DNA of 64,000 bases from JASHVB01 sp036489395 (GCA_036489395.1 DASXFW010000120.1:20842-84841), one strand, 5' to 3'; shown: positions 8,183 through 18,184, counted from the first letter of the stretch. Program-made: numbers and translations. The notes: generated by a model from the sequence alone, not told the origin.

Positions 8183-10237
8183 ATGACCGTCCACCTGCCG
8201 GCAATGGTCCTGCTTTATGGTGGCTGCGGCGCGATCTACATCGCGCTCGCCGCGCTGATACTGCTGCGCGCGCGTACCAGCCCCACGGGCGCCTGGCTGG
8301 CCGGCGCCTGCGTGATCACCGCCGCCTGGGCCGGTGCAACGGCCTGGTTCTGGCGGACCCCGGCGCAGGGTGTGCCCGCCTGGCTGGAACTTGCCCGCGG
8401 CGTCGCGTGGTACGCCTTCGTCCTGCACCTCTATCGCCGGAGCATCCCGGGCCGCAGCCAGCTCACCCAGATCCTCAGCACCATGGGGCTGCTGGCGCTG
8501 CTGCTGCTGGCGGGCCTGCCGCTGACTGACGCGCTGGCGCATGAATCCGCCAGCACGCTGTGGTCGCTGGGCACCGCGGTGCGGCTTGGCCTGGCCGTCG
8601 CCAACATCCTGCTGCTGGAGAATCTCTACTTCAACACGCCGGCCGACAGACGCTGGCACATCAACCTGCTCTGCATCGCCCTCGGCGGCTCGTTCCTCTA
8701 CAACCTGCTGCTGTATTCCGACGCGCTACTCTTCCGCCGCCTGTCGCTCGGCTTGTTCCTGGCCCGCGCACCGGTCACCGCCTTCGCGGCACCGCTGATC
8801 GCCATCGCCGCGGCGCGCAACAAGCGGTGGGAGATCGACATCCACGTCTCGCGCGACGTGGTGTTCCACAGCGCGACGCTGGTGATGTCCGGCGTCTTCC
8901 TGCTCGGCCTTGCAGTCACCGGCGAAATCTTCCGCCGCGGCGGCGCCGAATGGGGCATCGTTGCCGAAGTATCGCTGGTGTCCGGCGGCATCCTGGCGCT
9001 CGGCGTAATGATCACCTCGGCCTCCGCCCGTTCGCGCATCCGCGCCACGGTCGTGGACCACTTCTTCAGCCACCGTTACGACTACCGGCGCGAATGGATG
9101 CGCTGCATCGACATCCTTACCGCGCCGCAGACCCACACCGGCCTGCCGACCCGCGCAATCCGCGCCGTCGCGGAGGTAGTTGACAGTCCCGCCGGCGCCT
9201 TGTTCATCCGCGCGCCGGGGGAGGTCGCGTTCCAATGGGCCGGCTCATGGAACATGCCCGCCGTGACACTGCCAATTCCGCCGGGCCACGCGCTGCTTCC
9301 CCAGTTCCGCAACAGCGATTGGACCGTCGAACTGGATCAGGTGCCGGAGACCGCCGCATTATTCATCGAACTGCCTCGCGTCTGGCTCGCCGTCCCGCTG
9401 AACCACCTGGGCACGTTGATCGGCTTCGTCGTGCTCGCCCGCTCCCGTGCGCAGTTCAAGCTGGACCGCGAGGCCTTCGACCTGCTACGTGTCGTGGGAC
9501 GCGAAGTAGCCAGCCGTGTTGCCGAACAACTCGCGGCAGAGGTCCTCTCGCAGACCCGGCAATTGCGCGAATACAGCCAGCGCTTTGCATTCGTCATCCA
9601 TGATATCAAGAACGTCTCCGGCCAACTTTCGATGCTGCTCACCAACGCCGAAGTCCATGCGGACAATCCGGAATTTCAGCGCGACATGCTGGCGACCGTG
9701 CGTGCCTCCGTCGGCAAGATCAGCCGCCTGCTGACCCGCCTGCAGGCCGACCGACAGGAGCGTAGCCACGCACTGATCACCCCTTCGGAGCGGCTGAAGG
9801 ACGTGATTGACGCCTGCCAACTCAGCCGCGAGGCCGATATCGTGTTCGAGGACGCGGGTGACAGCAGCGGAGCGGCAATCGATCCGGAAGCGTTCGATGC
9901 TGTCGTGACGCATTTGCTCAACAACGCGCTGGAGGCATCCGGACCGGGCGCGCCGATACGCATCAAACTGCGGCAGGAGGCCTTGTCGATCGTCGTCGAT
10001 ATCGTGGACCAGGGACCCGGCATGACGCCGGAATTCATCCGCGATGAGTTGTTCCGCCCGTTTGCCACCACAAAGGGCGGCGGACACGGAATCGGTGCCT
10101 ACCAGGCGCGCGAGCTGCTGCGCCAGGCCGGCGGCGACCTGCTGGTACTGAGCCGCCCGAACGCCGGCACCACGATGCGCGTGATGCTGCCTGCCGTGCG
10201 AACAATCGTTGCGGAAGCATCACCGCTTCCTGCCTGA
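8183..10237 (+). CDS. prsK: XrtA/PEP-CTERM system histidine kinase PrsK
   Basis: Sensor kinase that with PrsR controls PEP-CTERM/exopolysaccharide genes (TIGR02916-like). 684 aa. About nine hydrophobic segments fill residues 1-290, then a GAF-like region (about 310-440), then the kinase core. The phosphoacceptor is His473 in FVIHDIKNVSGQL. The ATPase domain shows N-box HLLNNALEAS, G1 DQGPGM, F-box LFRPFATTK and G2 GHGIGAYQAR. The ATG at 8183 has no overlapping gene upstream. prsR follows after 12 bp. The membrane module is large for a two-component kinase but normal for PrsK. Confidence 0.95.
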   Translation: MTVHLPAMVLLYGGCGAIYIALAALILLRARTSPTGAWLAGACVITAAWAGATAWFWRTPAQGVPAWLELARGVAWYAFVLHLYRRSIPGRSQLTQILSTMGLLALLLLAGLPLTDALAHESASTLWSLGTAVRLGLAVANILLLENLYFNTPADRRWHINLLCIALGGSFLYNLLLYSDALLFRRLSLGLFLARAPVTAFAAPLIAIAAARNKRWEIDIHVSRDVVFHSATLVMSGVFLLGLAVTGEIFRRGGAEWGIVAEVSLVSGGILALGVMITSASARSRIRATVVDHFFSHRYDYRREWMRCIDILTAPQTHTGLPTRAIRAVAEVVDSPAGALFIRAPGEVAFQWAGSWNMPAVTLPIPPGHALLPQFRNSDWTVELDQVPETAALFIELPRVWLAVPLNHLGTLIGFVVLARSRAQFKLDREAFDLLRVVGREVASRVAEQLAAEVLSQTRQLREYSQRFAFVIHDIKNVSGQLSMLLTNAEVHADNPEFQRDMLATVRASVGKISRLLTRLQADRQERSHALITPSERLKDVIDACQLSREADIVFEDAGDSSGAAIDPEAFDAVVTHLLNNALEASGPGAPIRIKLRQEALSIVVDIVDQGPGMTPEFIRDELFRPFATTKGGGHGIGAYQARELLRQAGGDLLVLSRPNAGTTMRVMLPAVRTIVAEASPLPA

Positions 10238-10249
10238 CCGGATCGAGCC

Positions 10250-11698
10250 ATGGCCAAACCAAGACTGTTGATCGTCGAAGATGATGAAGGCCTGTGCTCC
10301 CAGTATCGCTGGGCGTTCCCTGGCTGCGACGTGTTGCTGGCGCACACCAGGCCGCAGGCGATTGCCCTGGTGAAGAAAGAGCGTCCGCCCGTGGCCGTCA
10401 TGGACCTCGGCTTGCCGCCCGATCCTGACGGCGTCAGCGAGGGCTTCGCCACGCTGGAGGAAGTTCATCAGATCGCTCCGGAAACCAAAGTCATCATCGT
10501 TACCGGCAATGGCGAGCGAAAGAATGCGCTGAAGGCCGTAGCGGCCGGTGCCTACGATTTCTGCGAAAAGCCGGTCGAGCTCGAGGTGCTGCGCACGATC
10601 ATCGAACGCGGCCTCAACCTGCACCGGCTGGAGGAGGAAAACCGCCGCCTGGCCGCGCGTCCGACGCGTTCCCCGATCGATCGCATCGTCACCGCACATC
10701 AGTCGATGCTGAAGGTCTGCCGCGACGTGGAGCGGCTGGCAGCAACCAATGTTCCGGTCCTGCTGCTGGGGGAAAGCGGCACCGGCAAGGAAGCGCTGGC
10801 GGAGGCACTGCACGAGCTCGGCCCGCGCGCCAAGCAGCCCTTCGTCGCCATCAACTGCGGCGCGATCCCCGAGAACCTCCTTGAATCGGAATTGTTCGGC
10901 CACGAGCGCGGCGCCTTCACCGGCGCGGTGAAGCAGACCGTCGGCAAGATCGAAAGCGCCCACAAGGGCACGTTGTTCCTCGATGAGATCGGCGATCTGC
11001 CGCATCCGTTGCAGGTGAAGCTGCTGCGCTTCCTGCAGGACCAGATCGTCGAGCGCATAGGCTCACGCCAGAAGATCCAGGTGGATGTGCGGATCGTCTC
11101 CGCCACCAACCAGGACCTGGAGGAACGCGTGAAGGAAGCCGCGTTCCGCAGCGACCTGTACTACCGTATGAACGCCGTGACGCTGCGCATTCCGCCGCTG
11201 CGCGAGCGCGGCGGCGACGTGGTGCTGCTGGCGAACTACTTCTTGAACCGGTTCAATCAGGAGTTCAGCCGGAACCTCCGCGGGTTCACCGAGACGGCCA
11301 CCATCGCGCTCGCCGCGCATGCCTGGCCCGGCAACGTGCGCGAACTGGAAAACCGCATGAAGCGCGCGGTGGTGATGGCGGACCGTCGCCTGATCGATGC
11401 CGCCGATCTGGAGCTGGCGCCAACCGGTGAGACGTTGCCCGATCTGGACCTGCGTGCCGCCCGCCTGCGCGCCGAGCGGGAGGTCATCCAGGTCGCGCTG
11501 GCGCGCAGCAGCAACACACTGTCGGTCGCGGCTCGCCTGCTCGGCGTCAGCCGGCCGACCCTCTATAGCCTGATGCAGGCGCACGGATTAGATGTCGAAG
11601 TCCGAACCAACGAAGCAGGGGGCGATTCGGGCACGGAAGCCGGCGGAACGTTGGTGACGCAGGCGGCCGACGGCAACAGCACATCGGACAGCGATTGA
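10250..11698 (+). CDS. prsR: Sigma-54-dependent response regulator PrsR
   Basis: NtrC-type regulator paired with PrsK (TIGR02915-like). 482 aa. The receiver domain has Asp52 in VMDLGLP. The AAA+ domain has Walker A GESGTGKEA and the sigma-54-contact loop GAFTGA, and is followed by FLDEIGDLP. The C-terminal Fis-type HTH contains SVAARLLGVSRPTLYSLM. The intact GAFTGA loop indicates that it activates sigma-54 promoters. Its targets should be PEP-CTERM substrate genes, such as the one at 56.2-60.5 kb, and parts of this locus. It starts 12 bp after prsK, and prsT begins 11 bp after its stop. Confidence 0.95.
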   Translation: MAKPRLLIVEDDEGLCSQYRWAFPGCDVLLAHTRPQAIALVKKERPPVAVMDLGLPPDPDGVSEGFATLEEVHQIAPETKVIIVTGNGERKNALKAVAAGAYDFCEKPVELEVLRTIIERGLNLHRLEEENRRLAARPTRSPIDRIVTAHQSMLKVCRDVERLAATNVPVLLLGESGTGKEALAEALHELGPRAKQPFVAINCGAIPENLLESELFGHERGAFTGAVKQTVGKIESAHKGTLFLDEIGDLPHPLQVKLLRFLQDQIVERIGSRQKIQVDVRIVSATNQDLEERVKEAAFRSDLYYRMNAVTLRIPPLRERGGDVVLLANYFLNRFNQEFSRNLRGFTETATIALAAHAWPGNVRELENRMKRAVVMADRRLIDAADLELAPTGETLPDLDLRAARLRAEREVIQVALARSSNTLSVAARLLGVSRPTLYSLMQAHGLDVEVRTNEAGGDSGTEAGGTLVTQAADGNSTSDSD

Positions 11699-11709
11699 GG
11701 TTCAGGACC

Positions 11710-14472
11710 ATGCGTCACCGCTCTCTCATTTGGCTTCTGCTGGGTGCATGGATCGGCATCTGGCCGCTGGCGGCGCACGCCGACTACCTGTCGAGCGCGC
11801 GCAATGCCCTTAAGAAGGGCGACCTGCGGACCGCGCAGATCGATCTGCGCAACGCGGTGCGGGCCGACCCGCAGAACGCCGAAGCCCATTACTACCTGGG
11901 CCAGGTATCCTTCGAGCTGGGCGATCCCGTAGCCGCCGAACATGAAGCGGCCGAGGCACAGAATCGCGGCTTCGACCCGCATCTCGCGGTGCGGCTGCTG
12001 GCCCAATCCCTGATGGCGCAAGGCAAGTTCGACGATCTGCTCAACCGTCTGAAGCCGGGTGGCAAGGATGCCAACCTCGACGCCTCGATCCTGGTGTTCC
12101 GCGGCTATGCGCAGATCGGCCTGAAGCAGCTCGATGCCGCGCAGGCATCGTTCGCGCAGGCGGAGCAGGAGGCGCCAAACGCGATCGAACCGTTGCTGGC
12201 GGAAGCGAGGCTCGCTGCCTCCCGCGGCGATATGGCCGGTGCCGAAGCCAAGATTGACAAGGCGGTGTCCGAGCAACCCAAGTCGGCCGAGGCCTTGCTG
12301 GCGAAGTCGCAGCTCCTGCGCATGAAGGGTGACGCGGCCGGTGCGCTGGCCGTACTCGACACGCTGCTGGCGGACCAGCCCAGCATCGTCCAGGCGCGGC
12401 TGGATCGCGCCAGCCTGGAGATCGCGCTCAACAAGACCAAGGAGGCCGGCGACGACATCGACATGGTCCTCAAGGCCACGCCGGGCAACGTCCAGGCGTT
12501 GTACCTTCAGTCCGTCATGAAGGTGCAGGCCGGGGATTTCAAAGGCGCCGATGCCGAGCTGGAGCGTATCTCCGCCTACATTCCGCGCATTCCGCGCGGC
12601 TACTTCCTGGTCGCGGTGGTGAAGGAACACCTGGGCGAGCTCGAGCAAGCAGATGACGCGGCACGCCGCTATCTGGCGCGCGCACCGAACGATCTGGCGG
12701 CATACAAGATCCTGGCACGCATCCAGTTCATCAAGCATCGGCCGGACCAGGTGATCGATACGCTGACCCGCATCAGTGAGGCCGGCAAGGGCGACGCCGA
12801 GACCTACGACATGCTCGGCCGCGCCTACGCGGTGACCGGGCGCGCCACCGAAGCGGTGGCGGCTTTCCAGAAGGCGCAGTCCATGGCGCCGAAGGATGTG
12901 GGCATCCAGACCCGCCTCGCCAGTGTCCGCATGGGCATGGGCGAACCGAATGCCGCGATGGGCGACCTGGAGCACACGCTGGAACTCGCGCCGAAACTGC
13001 CGCAGGTGGGCGAGGCGCTGTTCTTTGCCGCGCTCGCAACCGGCGACATGCAAAAAACCGCGGACGCGCTTGCCAAGGTGCAGGCGGCCGAGGGCGACAC
13101 CGACGTGGTGCAGAATCTCGATGGCCTCTACAAGCTCGCCAAACTCGACCTGACCGGTGCGCACACCGCCTTCGCCGCCATCGTGCAGAAATACCCGGAC
13201 TTCCTGCCAGCACAGGTGAATCTGGCACGCGTGGACGCCATGCAGGGCCAGGGTCCTGAAGCAGAGAAACTGCTGGCGAATATCCTGTCCAAGCATCCAA
13301 CGGCCGAGCCGGCGCTGACCATGCTGGCAACCGACTACACACAGACCAATCGCCTGCCGGACGCGATCAAGCTGCTGGAAGCGGCGCACGCTTCCGACCC
13401 GACCAACGAACATCTGACTGCCAACCTGGCGGAGTTCTATGTCCGCGCCGCGCAGCCGCAGAAGTCGCTGGATCTGCTGAACGCCGTGAAGGGCGGCACC
13501 CAGACCAGCGTGCCGCTGCTGGCCGCGGTGGCCAGCTCCGAACTGGCGTTGGGCCAGAAGGACAAGGCGCGCGATACCTATGCCGAATTGCTCAAGCTCG
13601 ATCCGCAGCAGCTTGCCGCGCGTCAGCAGCTCATTTCGCTGTACGTTGACGCAGGCGATTTCGGGTCCGCCCGCAACGTGGCGAAAGCCGGCATCGCGGC
13701 AATGCCGCAGAACTACCAGCTTCTGCAGGACTACGTGATGATCGACCTGAAGGCGACGGGTGTCGATGCGGCTCTCGCTACGGCTGACAACCTGTATTCC
13801 CAGGATCGCAACTTCACGCTGGCCAGCGCGCTGCGCGGCGACGTGTACTTGGCGGCCAACCGGCCCGATGACGCGATCACCGCCTATTCCGACGCCCTGC
13901 AGAAGGCGCCGATCACCCCGCTGCTGACGCGTCTGATCGCCGCGCAATTACGGGCCAACAGGGTGGACGATGCGCGCAATACCCTGCTGGGTTGGGTGGG
14001 GAATCACCCCGACGACGTCGTGGCGCTGGAGCAACTCGCCGAGGTCAACATCGCCACCTCTCGTCTGGACGACGCGTCGAAGAACCTGCAGGCGATCCTC
14101 GCCAAGAAGCCGCACGACGCGGTCGCGCTGAACAATCTCGCCTGGATCTACGGACAGCAGCACGATCCGCGCGCGATGGACCTGGCGCGCCAGGCCTACG
14201 TGCTGTCGCCCGGCGCGCAGACCGCCGATACGCTGGGCTGGATTCTGACCAGCAGCGGCAAGGCCGCTGTCGGCGTCGATCTGCTGCGCCAGGCCAGCGC
14301 CCAGGCGACCAACGATCCACGCGTGCAGTACCACTACGCCGTGGCGCTGAACGATACCGGTAACAAGAAGGACGCCATCAAGCTGCTGACCGCCGTGGTT
14401 GCGGTGAAGGCGAACTTCACAGAAAAGGCGCAGGCCCAGCAGTTGCTGGATCAGTTGAACAAGGGGTCGTGA
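11710..14472 (+). CDS. prsT: XrtA/PEP-CTERM system TPR lipoprotein/secreted protein PrsT
   Basis: Long tetratricopeptide protein typical of PrsK/PrsR loci (TIGR02917-like). 920 aa, with a signal peptide MRHRSLIWLLLGAWIG ending AHA|DYL, then more than 20 TPR units filling the rest (for example AHYYLGQVSFELGDPVAAE and ETYDMLGRAYAVTGRATEA). The frame is open back to a TTG at 11695, but that overlaps prsR and gives a poor signal peptide. I chose ATG 11710, preceded by TTGAGG and CAGGA. The probable role is a periplasmic scaffold for polymer or protein assembly, inferred from TPR content and context. There is no lipobox Cys after the signal, so it is likely soluble periplasmic. Confidence 0.93.
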   Translation: MRHRSLIWLLLGAWIGIWPLAAHADYLSSARNALKKGDLRTAQIDLRNAVRADPQNAEAHYYLGQVSFELGDPVAAEHEAAEAQNRGFDPHLAVRLLAQSLMAQGKFDDLLNRLKPGGKDANLDASILVFRGYAQIGLKQLDAAQASFAQAEQEAPNAIEPLLAEARLAASRGDMAGAEAKIDKAVSEQPKSAEALLAKSQLLRMKGDAAGALAVLDTLLADQPSIVQARLDRASLEIALNKTKEAGDDIDMVLKATPGNVQALYLQSVMKVQAGDFKGADAELERISAYIPRIPRGYFLVAVVKEHLGELEQADDAARRYLARAPNDLAAYKILARIQFIKHRPDQVIDTLTRISEAGKGDAETYDMLGRAYAVTGRATEAVAAFQKAQSMAPKDVGIQTRLASVRMGMGEPNAAMGDLEHTLELAPKLPQVGEALFFAALATGDMQKTADALAKVQAAEGDTDVVQNLDGLYKLAKLDLTGAHTAFAAIVQKYPDFLPAQVNLARVDAMQGQGPEAEKLLANILSKHPTAEPALTMLATDYTQTNRLPDAIKLLEAAHASDPTNEHLTANLAEFYVRAAQPQKSLDLLNAVKGGTQTSVPLLAAVASSELALGQKDKARDTYAELLKLDPQQLAARQQLISLYVDAGDFGSARNVAKAGIAAMPQNYQLLQDYVMIDLKATGVDAALATADNLYSQDRNFTLASALRGDVYLAANRPDDAITAYSDALQKAPITPLLTRLIAAQLRANRVDDARNTLLGWVGNHPDDVVALEQLAEVNIATSRLDDASKNLQAILAKKPHDAVALNNLAWIYGQQHDPRAMDLARQAYVLSPGAQTADTLGWILTSSGKAAVGVDLLRQASAQATNDPRVQYHYAVALNDTGNKKDAIKLLTAVVAVKANFTEKAQAQQLLDQLNKGS

Positions 14473-15695
14473 CGGACGGTGTGGCACCACTGCGGCTGCT
14501 GACGTTCTCCACGCTGTATCCCAACGCCGCGCACCCGAACCACGGCGTGTTCGTCGAGAATCGTTTGCGCCACCTGGTGGCCAGTGGCGGTGCCGTCGGC
14601 ACGGTGGTCGCCCCGGTGCCGTGGTTCCCCAGCACCGCACCCGTGTTCGGGGACTGGGCGCGGCATGCCCGGACGCCGCGGCAGGAGAACCGGCATGGGC
14701 TGACCGTGCATCACCCGCGCTACCCGGTGATCCCCCGGGTCGGCATGTCGGCCGCGCCCTGGCTGCTGTATCGGGCGCTGCTGCCGGTGCTGCGCCGCAT
14801 GGCCACGGGGGTGCGATACGACGCGATCGACGCACACTACCTGTACCCCGACGGCGTCGCCGCCGTGTGGCTCGGCCGTGCGCTCCGCCTGCCGGTGGTG
14901 GTCACCGCGCGAGGCAGCGACGTGACGCTGTTCCCCCGCTACGCCGTGCCGAAACGGCTGATCCAGGGCGCGATGCGCGATGCGGCAGCGCTGATCACCG
15001 TCAGTGCGGCCTTGAAGGCGGACCTCGTCGCGCTCGGCGCGCCGCCGGATAAGGTGACGGTGCTGCGCAATGGCGTGGACACGGCGCTGTTTTGCCCGCC
15101 GGCGGATCGCGAAGCGGCGCGCCACGCCCTGGGACTGAACCGCCCGACGCTGATTTCCGTTGGCCTGTTAATCGAAAGAAAGGGACATGACCGGATAATC
15201 GACGCCATGCGCCAACTGCCGGAGTTCGAGCTGCTGATCGTCGGCGAGGGCCCCGACCGCGACGCCCTGTCCGATCGGATTCGGCGGTATGGCCTGGAAG
15301 ACCGGGTCCGGCTGCTGGGTCCGCGCCCGCATGCGGAGCTGCCGGCGCTGTACGGCGCGGCGGATGCGCTCGTGCTGGCCTCGTCGCGCGAGGGCTGGGC
15401 CAATGTGCTGCTGGAGGCGCTGGCCTGCGGCACACCCGTGGTCGCCAGCAACATTCCCGGCAACCCGGAGGTGGTGCGCACCCCACAGGCCGGGCTGATC
15501 ATGCGCGACAACACGCCTGACGGCATCGCCGCCGCGGTGCGCACCCTGTTCGCCGCACCCCCGAGCCGCAAGGCAACGCGCGCGTACGCAGAGCACTTCG
15601 GCTGGGCTGAAACGACCGCGGGCCAACTCCGGGTGTTTCGCTCGGTTTGTGGCGCTAACGAAACGGCGGCGCGCCGCGAAGTAGTGGCGGCATGA
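14469..15695 (+). CDS. Glycosyltransferase family 4 (exopolysaccharide locus)
   Basis: GT-B retaining glycosyltransferase. 408 aa. The N-terminal acceptor domain has FSTLYPNAAHPNHGVFV, and the C-terminal donor-binding domain has VGLLIERKGHDRIIDA, LIVGEGPDR and the E-x7-E motif SSREGWANVLLEALACGTP. It should add a sugar to the lipid-linked repeat in the cytoplasm. The start is a GTG that overlaps the prsT stop as GTGA, preceded by AAGGGG, so it is translationally coupled to prsT. Sugar specificity cannot be read from the sequence. Confidence 0.92.
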   Translation: MTDGVAPLRLLTFSTLYPNAAHPNHGVFVENRLRHLVASGGAVGTVVAPVPWFPSTAPVFGDWARHARTPRQENRHGLTVHHPRYPVIPRVGMSAAPWLLYRALLPVLRRMATGVRYDAIDAHYLYPDGVAAVWLGRALRLPVVVTARGSDVTLFPRYAVPKRLIQGAMRDAAALITVSAALKADLVALGAPPDKVTVLRNGVDTALFCPPADREAARHALGLNRPTLISVGLLIERKGHDRIIDAMRQLPEFELLIVGEGPDRDALSDRIRRYGLEDRVRLLGPRPHAELPALYGAADALVLASSREGWANVLLEALACGTPVVASNIPGNPEVVRTPQAGLIMRDNTPDGIAAAVRTLFAAPPSRKATRAYAEHFGWAETTAGQLRVFRSVCGANETAARREVVAA

Positions 15696-15708
15696 TCCGG
15701 CCCATGGT

Positions 15709-15772
15709 TGCCCCCCCTCCCCTTGTGGGCTTGGACCGTGAAGCGAACCAAGGATGGGGGGAGGGAGAGTCC
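15709..15772. repeat. Degenerate copy of the C-rich palindrome repeat
   Basis: A run of Cs with CTCCCCTTGTGGG near 15710-15730 is matched by GGGGGGAGGGAG at 15755-15768. This is a damaged copy of the palindrome seen intact at 19193-19289. It separates the glycosyltransferase from the flippase gene. Confidence 0.5.
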
Positions 15773-15840
15773 GCGATATCCTTGACTGGCACACGCCGGG
15801 AATGCTCTCTCGATGCGACCGTCCTGAAAGCCCTGTCCGC

Positions 15841-17376
15841 ATGTCGGATGTAGCACCGCCGCCGCAACTCGGCCGACAGGTCGCGATCGCATCCCTGTTC
15901 ATGATCGGGCTGCGTTTCGCGTTCCGCGGCATCGGCTTCATCAGCACGCTGGTTCTGGTTCGGCTGTTGGACCCGGCCGATTTCGGTCTGGTCGGCCTCG
16001 CCACGGCGGTGTTCGCCATGTTCGACACGCTGACCGAGATGTCCATGCAAATGGCGCTGATCCGCCTGCCGGAGATGGACCGCGCGCATATGGACACCGC
16101 CTGGACCCTGGGCATCCTGCGCGGCGTGATCATCGGTGCCGCGCTGGCGGCGAGCGCCGGACTCGCCGCGGACTGGATGCAGGACAGCCGCGTCACCCCC
16201 ATCGTGCTGGTGCTGGCGGCCATGGCCGTGGTGCAGGGTTTCGAAAACATCGGCACCACCTATTTCCGGCGCGATCTCGATTTCGGCATGGTGTTTCGTT
16301 ACCGGCTGGCCGGCAGACTGATCGCGTTCGCGGTGACAGTCGGCGGCGCCATCGCGTTCCGTTCCTACTGGGCACTGGTTGCCGGCATCGTCGGCTCCCG
16401 GCTTTTCATGGTCGCCTATAGCTATGTGATCCAGCCGTACCGCCCGCGCATTTCCTTCGCCGCATTGCACGAGCTGCTGCATTTCTCGAAATGGTTCCTC
16501 GCCACCAACGTTCTCGGCGCGATCGAAGCCTATACCGCCACGATGCTGTTCGGCCGCATCGGCGGAGCGACCGCCGTCGGCCTGTACCAAATCTCCTGGC
16601 AGGTCGGCAGCCTGCCGATCGGCGAGATCGCCGCGCCGATCCGCGAACCGCTTTACTCCGGCTATGCGAAATTGCTCGGCAGCCTGTCGGCAATCCGCGC
16701 GCATTTCGTGGAGGGCCTGGCGCTCGTCTTATTGGTCGTAGCGCCGATGTCGGTCGGTCTCGGTGTGACCGCCGATCTGGTCTGGCCGATCGTTCTGGGC
16801 GCCAAGTGGGCCGCGTCCTCCCCATTGATCGGCCTCTGCGCCTGGTACGCGTTGTTCGACTCGATCGGCCATTTCACGCACGGCATCTACATCGTGCTCA
16901 ATCGCCAACGGCGCCTGGTGCTGACCTACGCGCCGATCATCGTCGTGCGCTTCGGCGCCGCAATCGTCATCGGCCTGCATTGGGGCGTTGTCGCAGCGGT
17001 ATGGAGCCTGACCGTAACGGCAGCGCTGAGCATGATCATCTGGGTTGGCTGCGTCCTGCCCATCCTGCAACTGCGGCTGCGCGATTTGCTGGAACCGATC
17101 TGGCGCACCGTGGTCAGTTGCGGCGTCATGGCGGGCGTCCTGCTCGAGTGGCTGCCGCTCACGTCTGATGGTGCGCCGTTGCGCGTGGTGGGCACGCGAC
17201 TGGCGATCGCGATCGGCGTGGGCGCGGCCAGCCAGATTGCCACCCAGGTGGCGCTCTGGATGGTGTGCGGCATGCCAGCGGGGCCCGAGCACCGCGTCGT
17301 GCAGATCGCTGCCGGCCTGTGGCGACGCGCTGTCGCGATGCCCCTGGCGACGCGACGGTGGCTGCAGGTCCGATGA
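15841..17376 (+). CDS. Polysaccharide flippase (Wzx/oligosaccharide transporter)
   Basis: Polytopic MOP-superfamily protein that flips lipid-linked repeat units across the inner membrane. 511 aa with about 12-14 hydrophobic helices. The N-terminal signature is FRGIGFISTLVLVRLLDPADFG and the middle contains YQISWQVGSLPIGEI, both typical of the Polysacc_synt family. The frame extends upstream to an ATG at 15754, but that part encodes the C-rich repeat remnant. I chose ATG 15841 (MSDVAPPPQ); ATG 15802 is possible. None has a strong ribosome site. The stop overlaps the next gene's start (ATGA). Confidence 0.92.
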   Translation: MSDVAPPPQLGRQVAIASLFMIGLRFAFRGIGFISTLVLVRLLDPADFGLVGLATAVFAMFDTLTEMSMQMALIRLPEMDRAHMDTAWTLGILRGVIIGAALAASAGLAADWMQDSRVTPIVLVLAAMAVVQGFENIGTTYFRRDLDFGMVFRYRLAGRLIAFAVTVGGAIAFRSYWALVAGIVGSRLFMVAYSYVIQPYRPRISFAALHELLHFSKWFLATNVLGAIEAYTATMLFGRIGGATAVGLYQISWQVGSLPIGEIAAPIREPLYSGYAKLLGSLSAIRAHFVEGLALVLLVVAPMSVGLGVTADLVWPIVLGAKWAASSPLIGLCAWYALFDSIGHFTHGIYIVLNRQRRLVLTYAPIIVVRFGAAIVIGLHWGVVAAVWSLTVTAALSMIIWVGCVLPILQLRLRDLLEPIWRTVVSCGVMAGVLLEWLPLTSDGAPLRVVGTRLAIAIGVGAASQIATQVALWMVCGMPAGPEHRVVQIAAGLWRRAVAMPLATRRWLQVR

Positions 17377-18176
17377 ACCAGCCCACTTCCTTCGTCGGTA
17401 CGCTCGCGCTGACCAGCGTGCCGATCTATGCGTGGTGGCGTCTGCGCGGCCGGCGCTCCCCCGTGTGGTTGCGATTTGCCGGCGGGCCGCGCTTCCGGCT
17501 GCGACCGCGCAGCATGGGCAACAACGATCACGGCGTCGCCTACGAAGTGTTCGTGCATCGGTTCTATGATTGCCCGCGTCCGCTGCCGACCGAGGATGTG
17601 CGACTGATCGTCGATCTCGGGGCGAATGTCGGGTTCTCCTGCCTGTACTGGCTGACCCGCTTTCCCAACGCGCGGCTCATCGCCTTGGAACCGCATCCGG
17701 TGCATTTCGCGCAGTGCCAGCTCAATCTGTCCGCCAACGGCCTGCTGCCGCGCGCGGAGCTGTACCAGGCTGCGGCCGGTGCCGAGACGCGGCAGATCAC
17801 GCTGAGCGATGCCGGCACGTCCTCCGCGGTTCAGGCGAATGGAACACCCGGCATCACCACCAACATGCTCGACGTGTTCGATCTGCTGCACGACCGGCCT
17901 GTCGATTTGCTCAAGCTGGACATCGAGGGCGGCGAATACGCGATCCTGGGCGACGCACGTTTCGACCGGCTTGCCCCGCGCTATCTGGTGATGGAATGGC
18001 ACGGTTCCCCGCGCGAGCGGGATTGGTGCCTGACCCGGCTTGGCTCGTTGGGCTACGATATCGTGCAACTGTTTGATCACCAATCGCACGGCATGTTATG
18101 GGCCCTGCGCCGCGCGGCGGCGGATGCCGCATCCCCACCCACACACTCTGCCCGGCAGAGCACTGACGGAGACTGA
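17373..18176 (+). CDS. FkbM-family methyltransferase
   Basis: SAM-dependent methyltransferase. 267 aa. The SAM-binding motif is LIVDLGANVGFSCLYWL near residues 70-86, with the acidic ribose-binding Glu in RLIALEPHP; the FkbM signature DLLKLDIEGGEYAIL follows near residue 175. The ATG at 17373 overlaps the flippase stop as ATGA. In exopolysaccharide loci such enzymes usually O-methylate a sugar; the acceptor is unknown. The frame runs upstream inside the flippase gene but without meaning. Confidence 0.9.
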   Translation: MNQPTSFVGTLALTSVPIYAWWRLRGRRSPVWLRFAGGPRFRLRPRSMGNNDHGVAYEVFVHRFYDCPRPLPTEDVRLIVDLGANVGFSCLYWLTRFPNARLIALEPHPVHFAQCQLNLSANGLLPRAELYQAAAGAETRQITLSDAGTSSAVQANGTPGITTNMLDVFDLLHDRPVDLLKLDIEGGEYAILGDARFDRLAPRYLVMEWHGSPRERDWCLTRLGSLGYDIVQLFDHQSHGMLWALRRAAADAASPPTHSARQSTDGD

Positions 18177-18184
18177 CTCGGGTC

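Noticed and set aside
11563..13947. A 794-residue open frame on the minus strand
   Set aside because: It is the antisense of prsT, whose TPR periodicity, signal peptide and coupling to prsR are clear. The minus translation is Arg/His/Gln-rich with no fold.
15754..15840. N-terminal extension of the flippase
   Set aside because: It encodes the repeat remnant, is not hydrophobic, and a normal flippase N-terminus starts at 15841.
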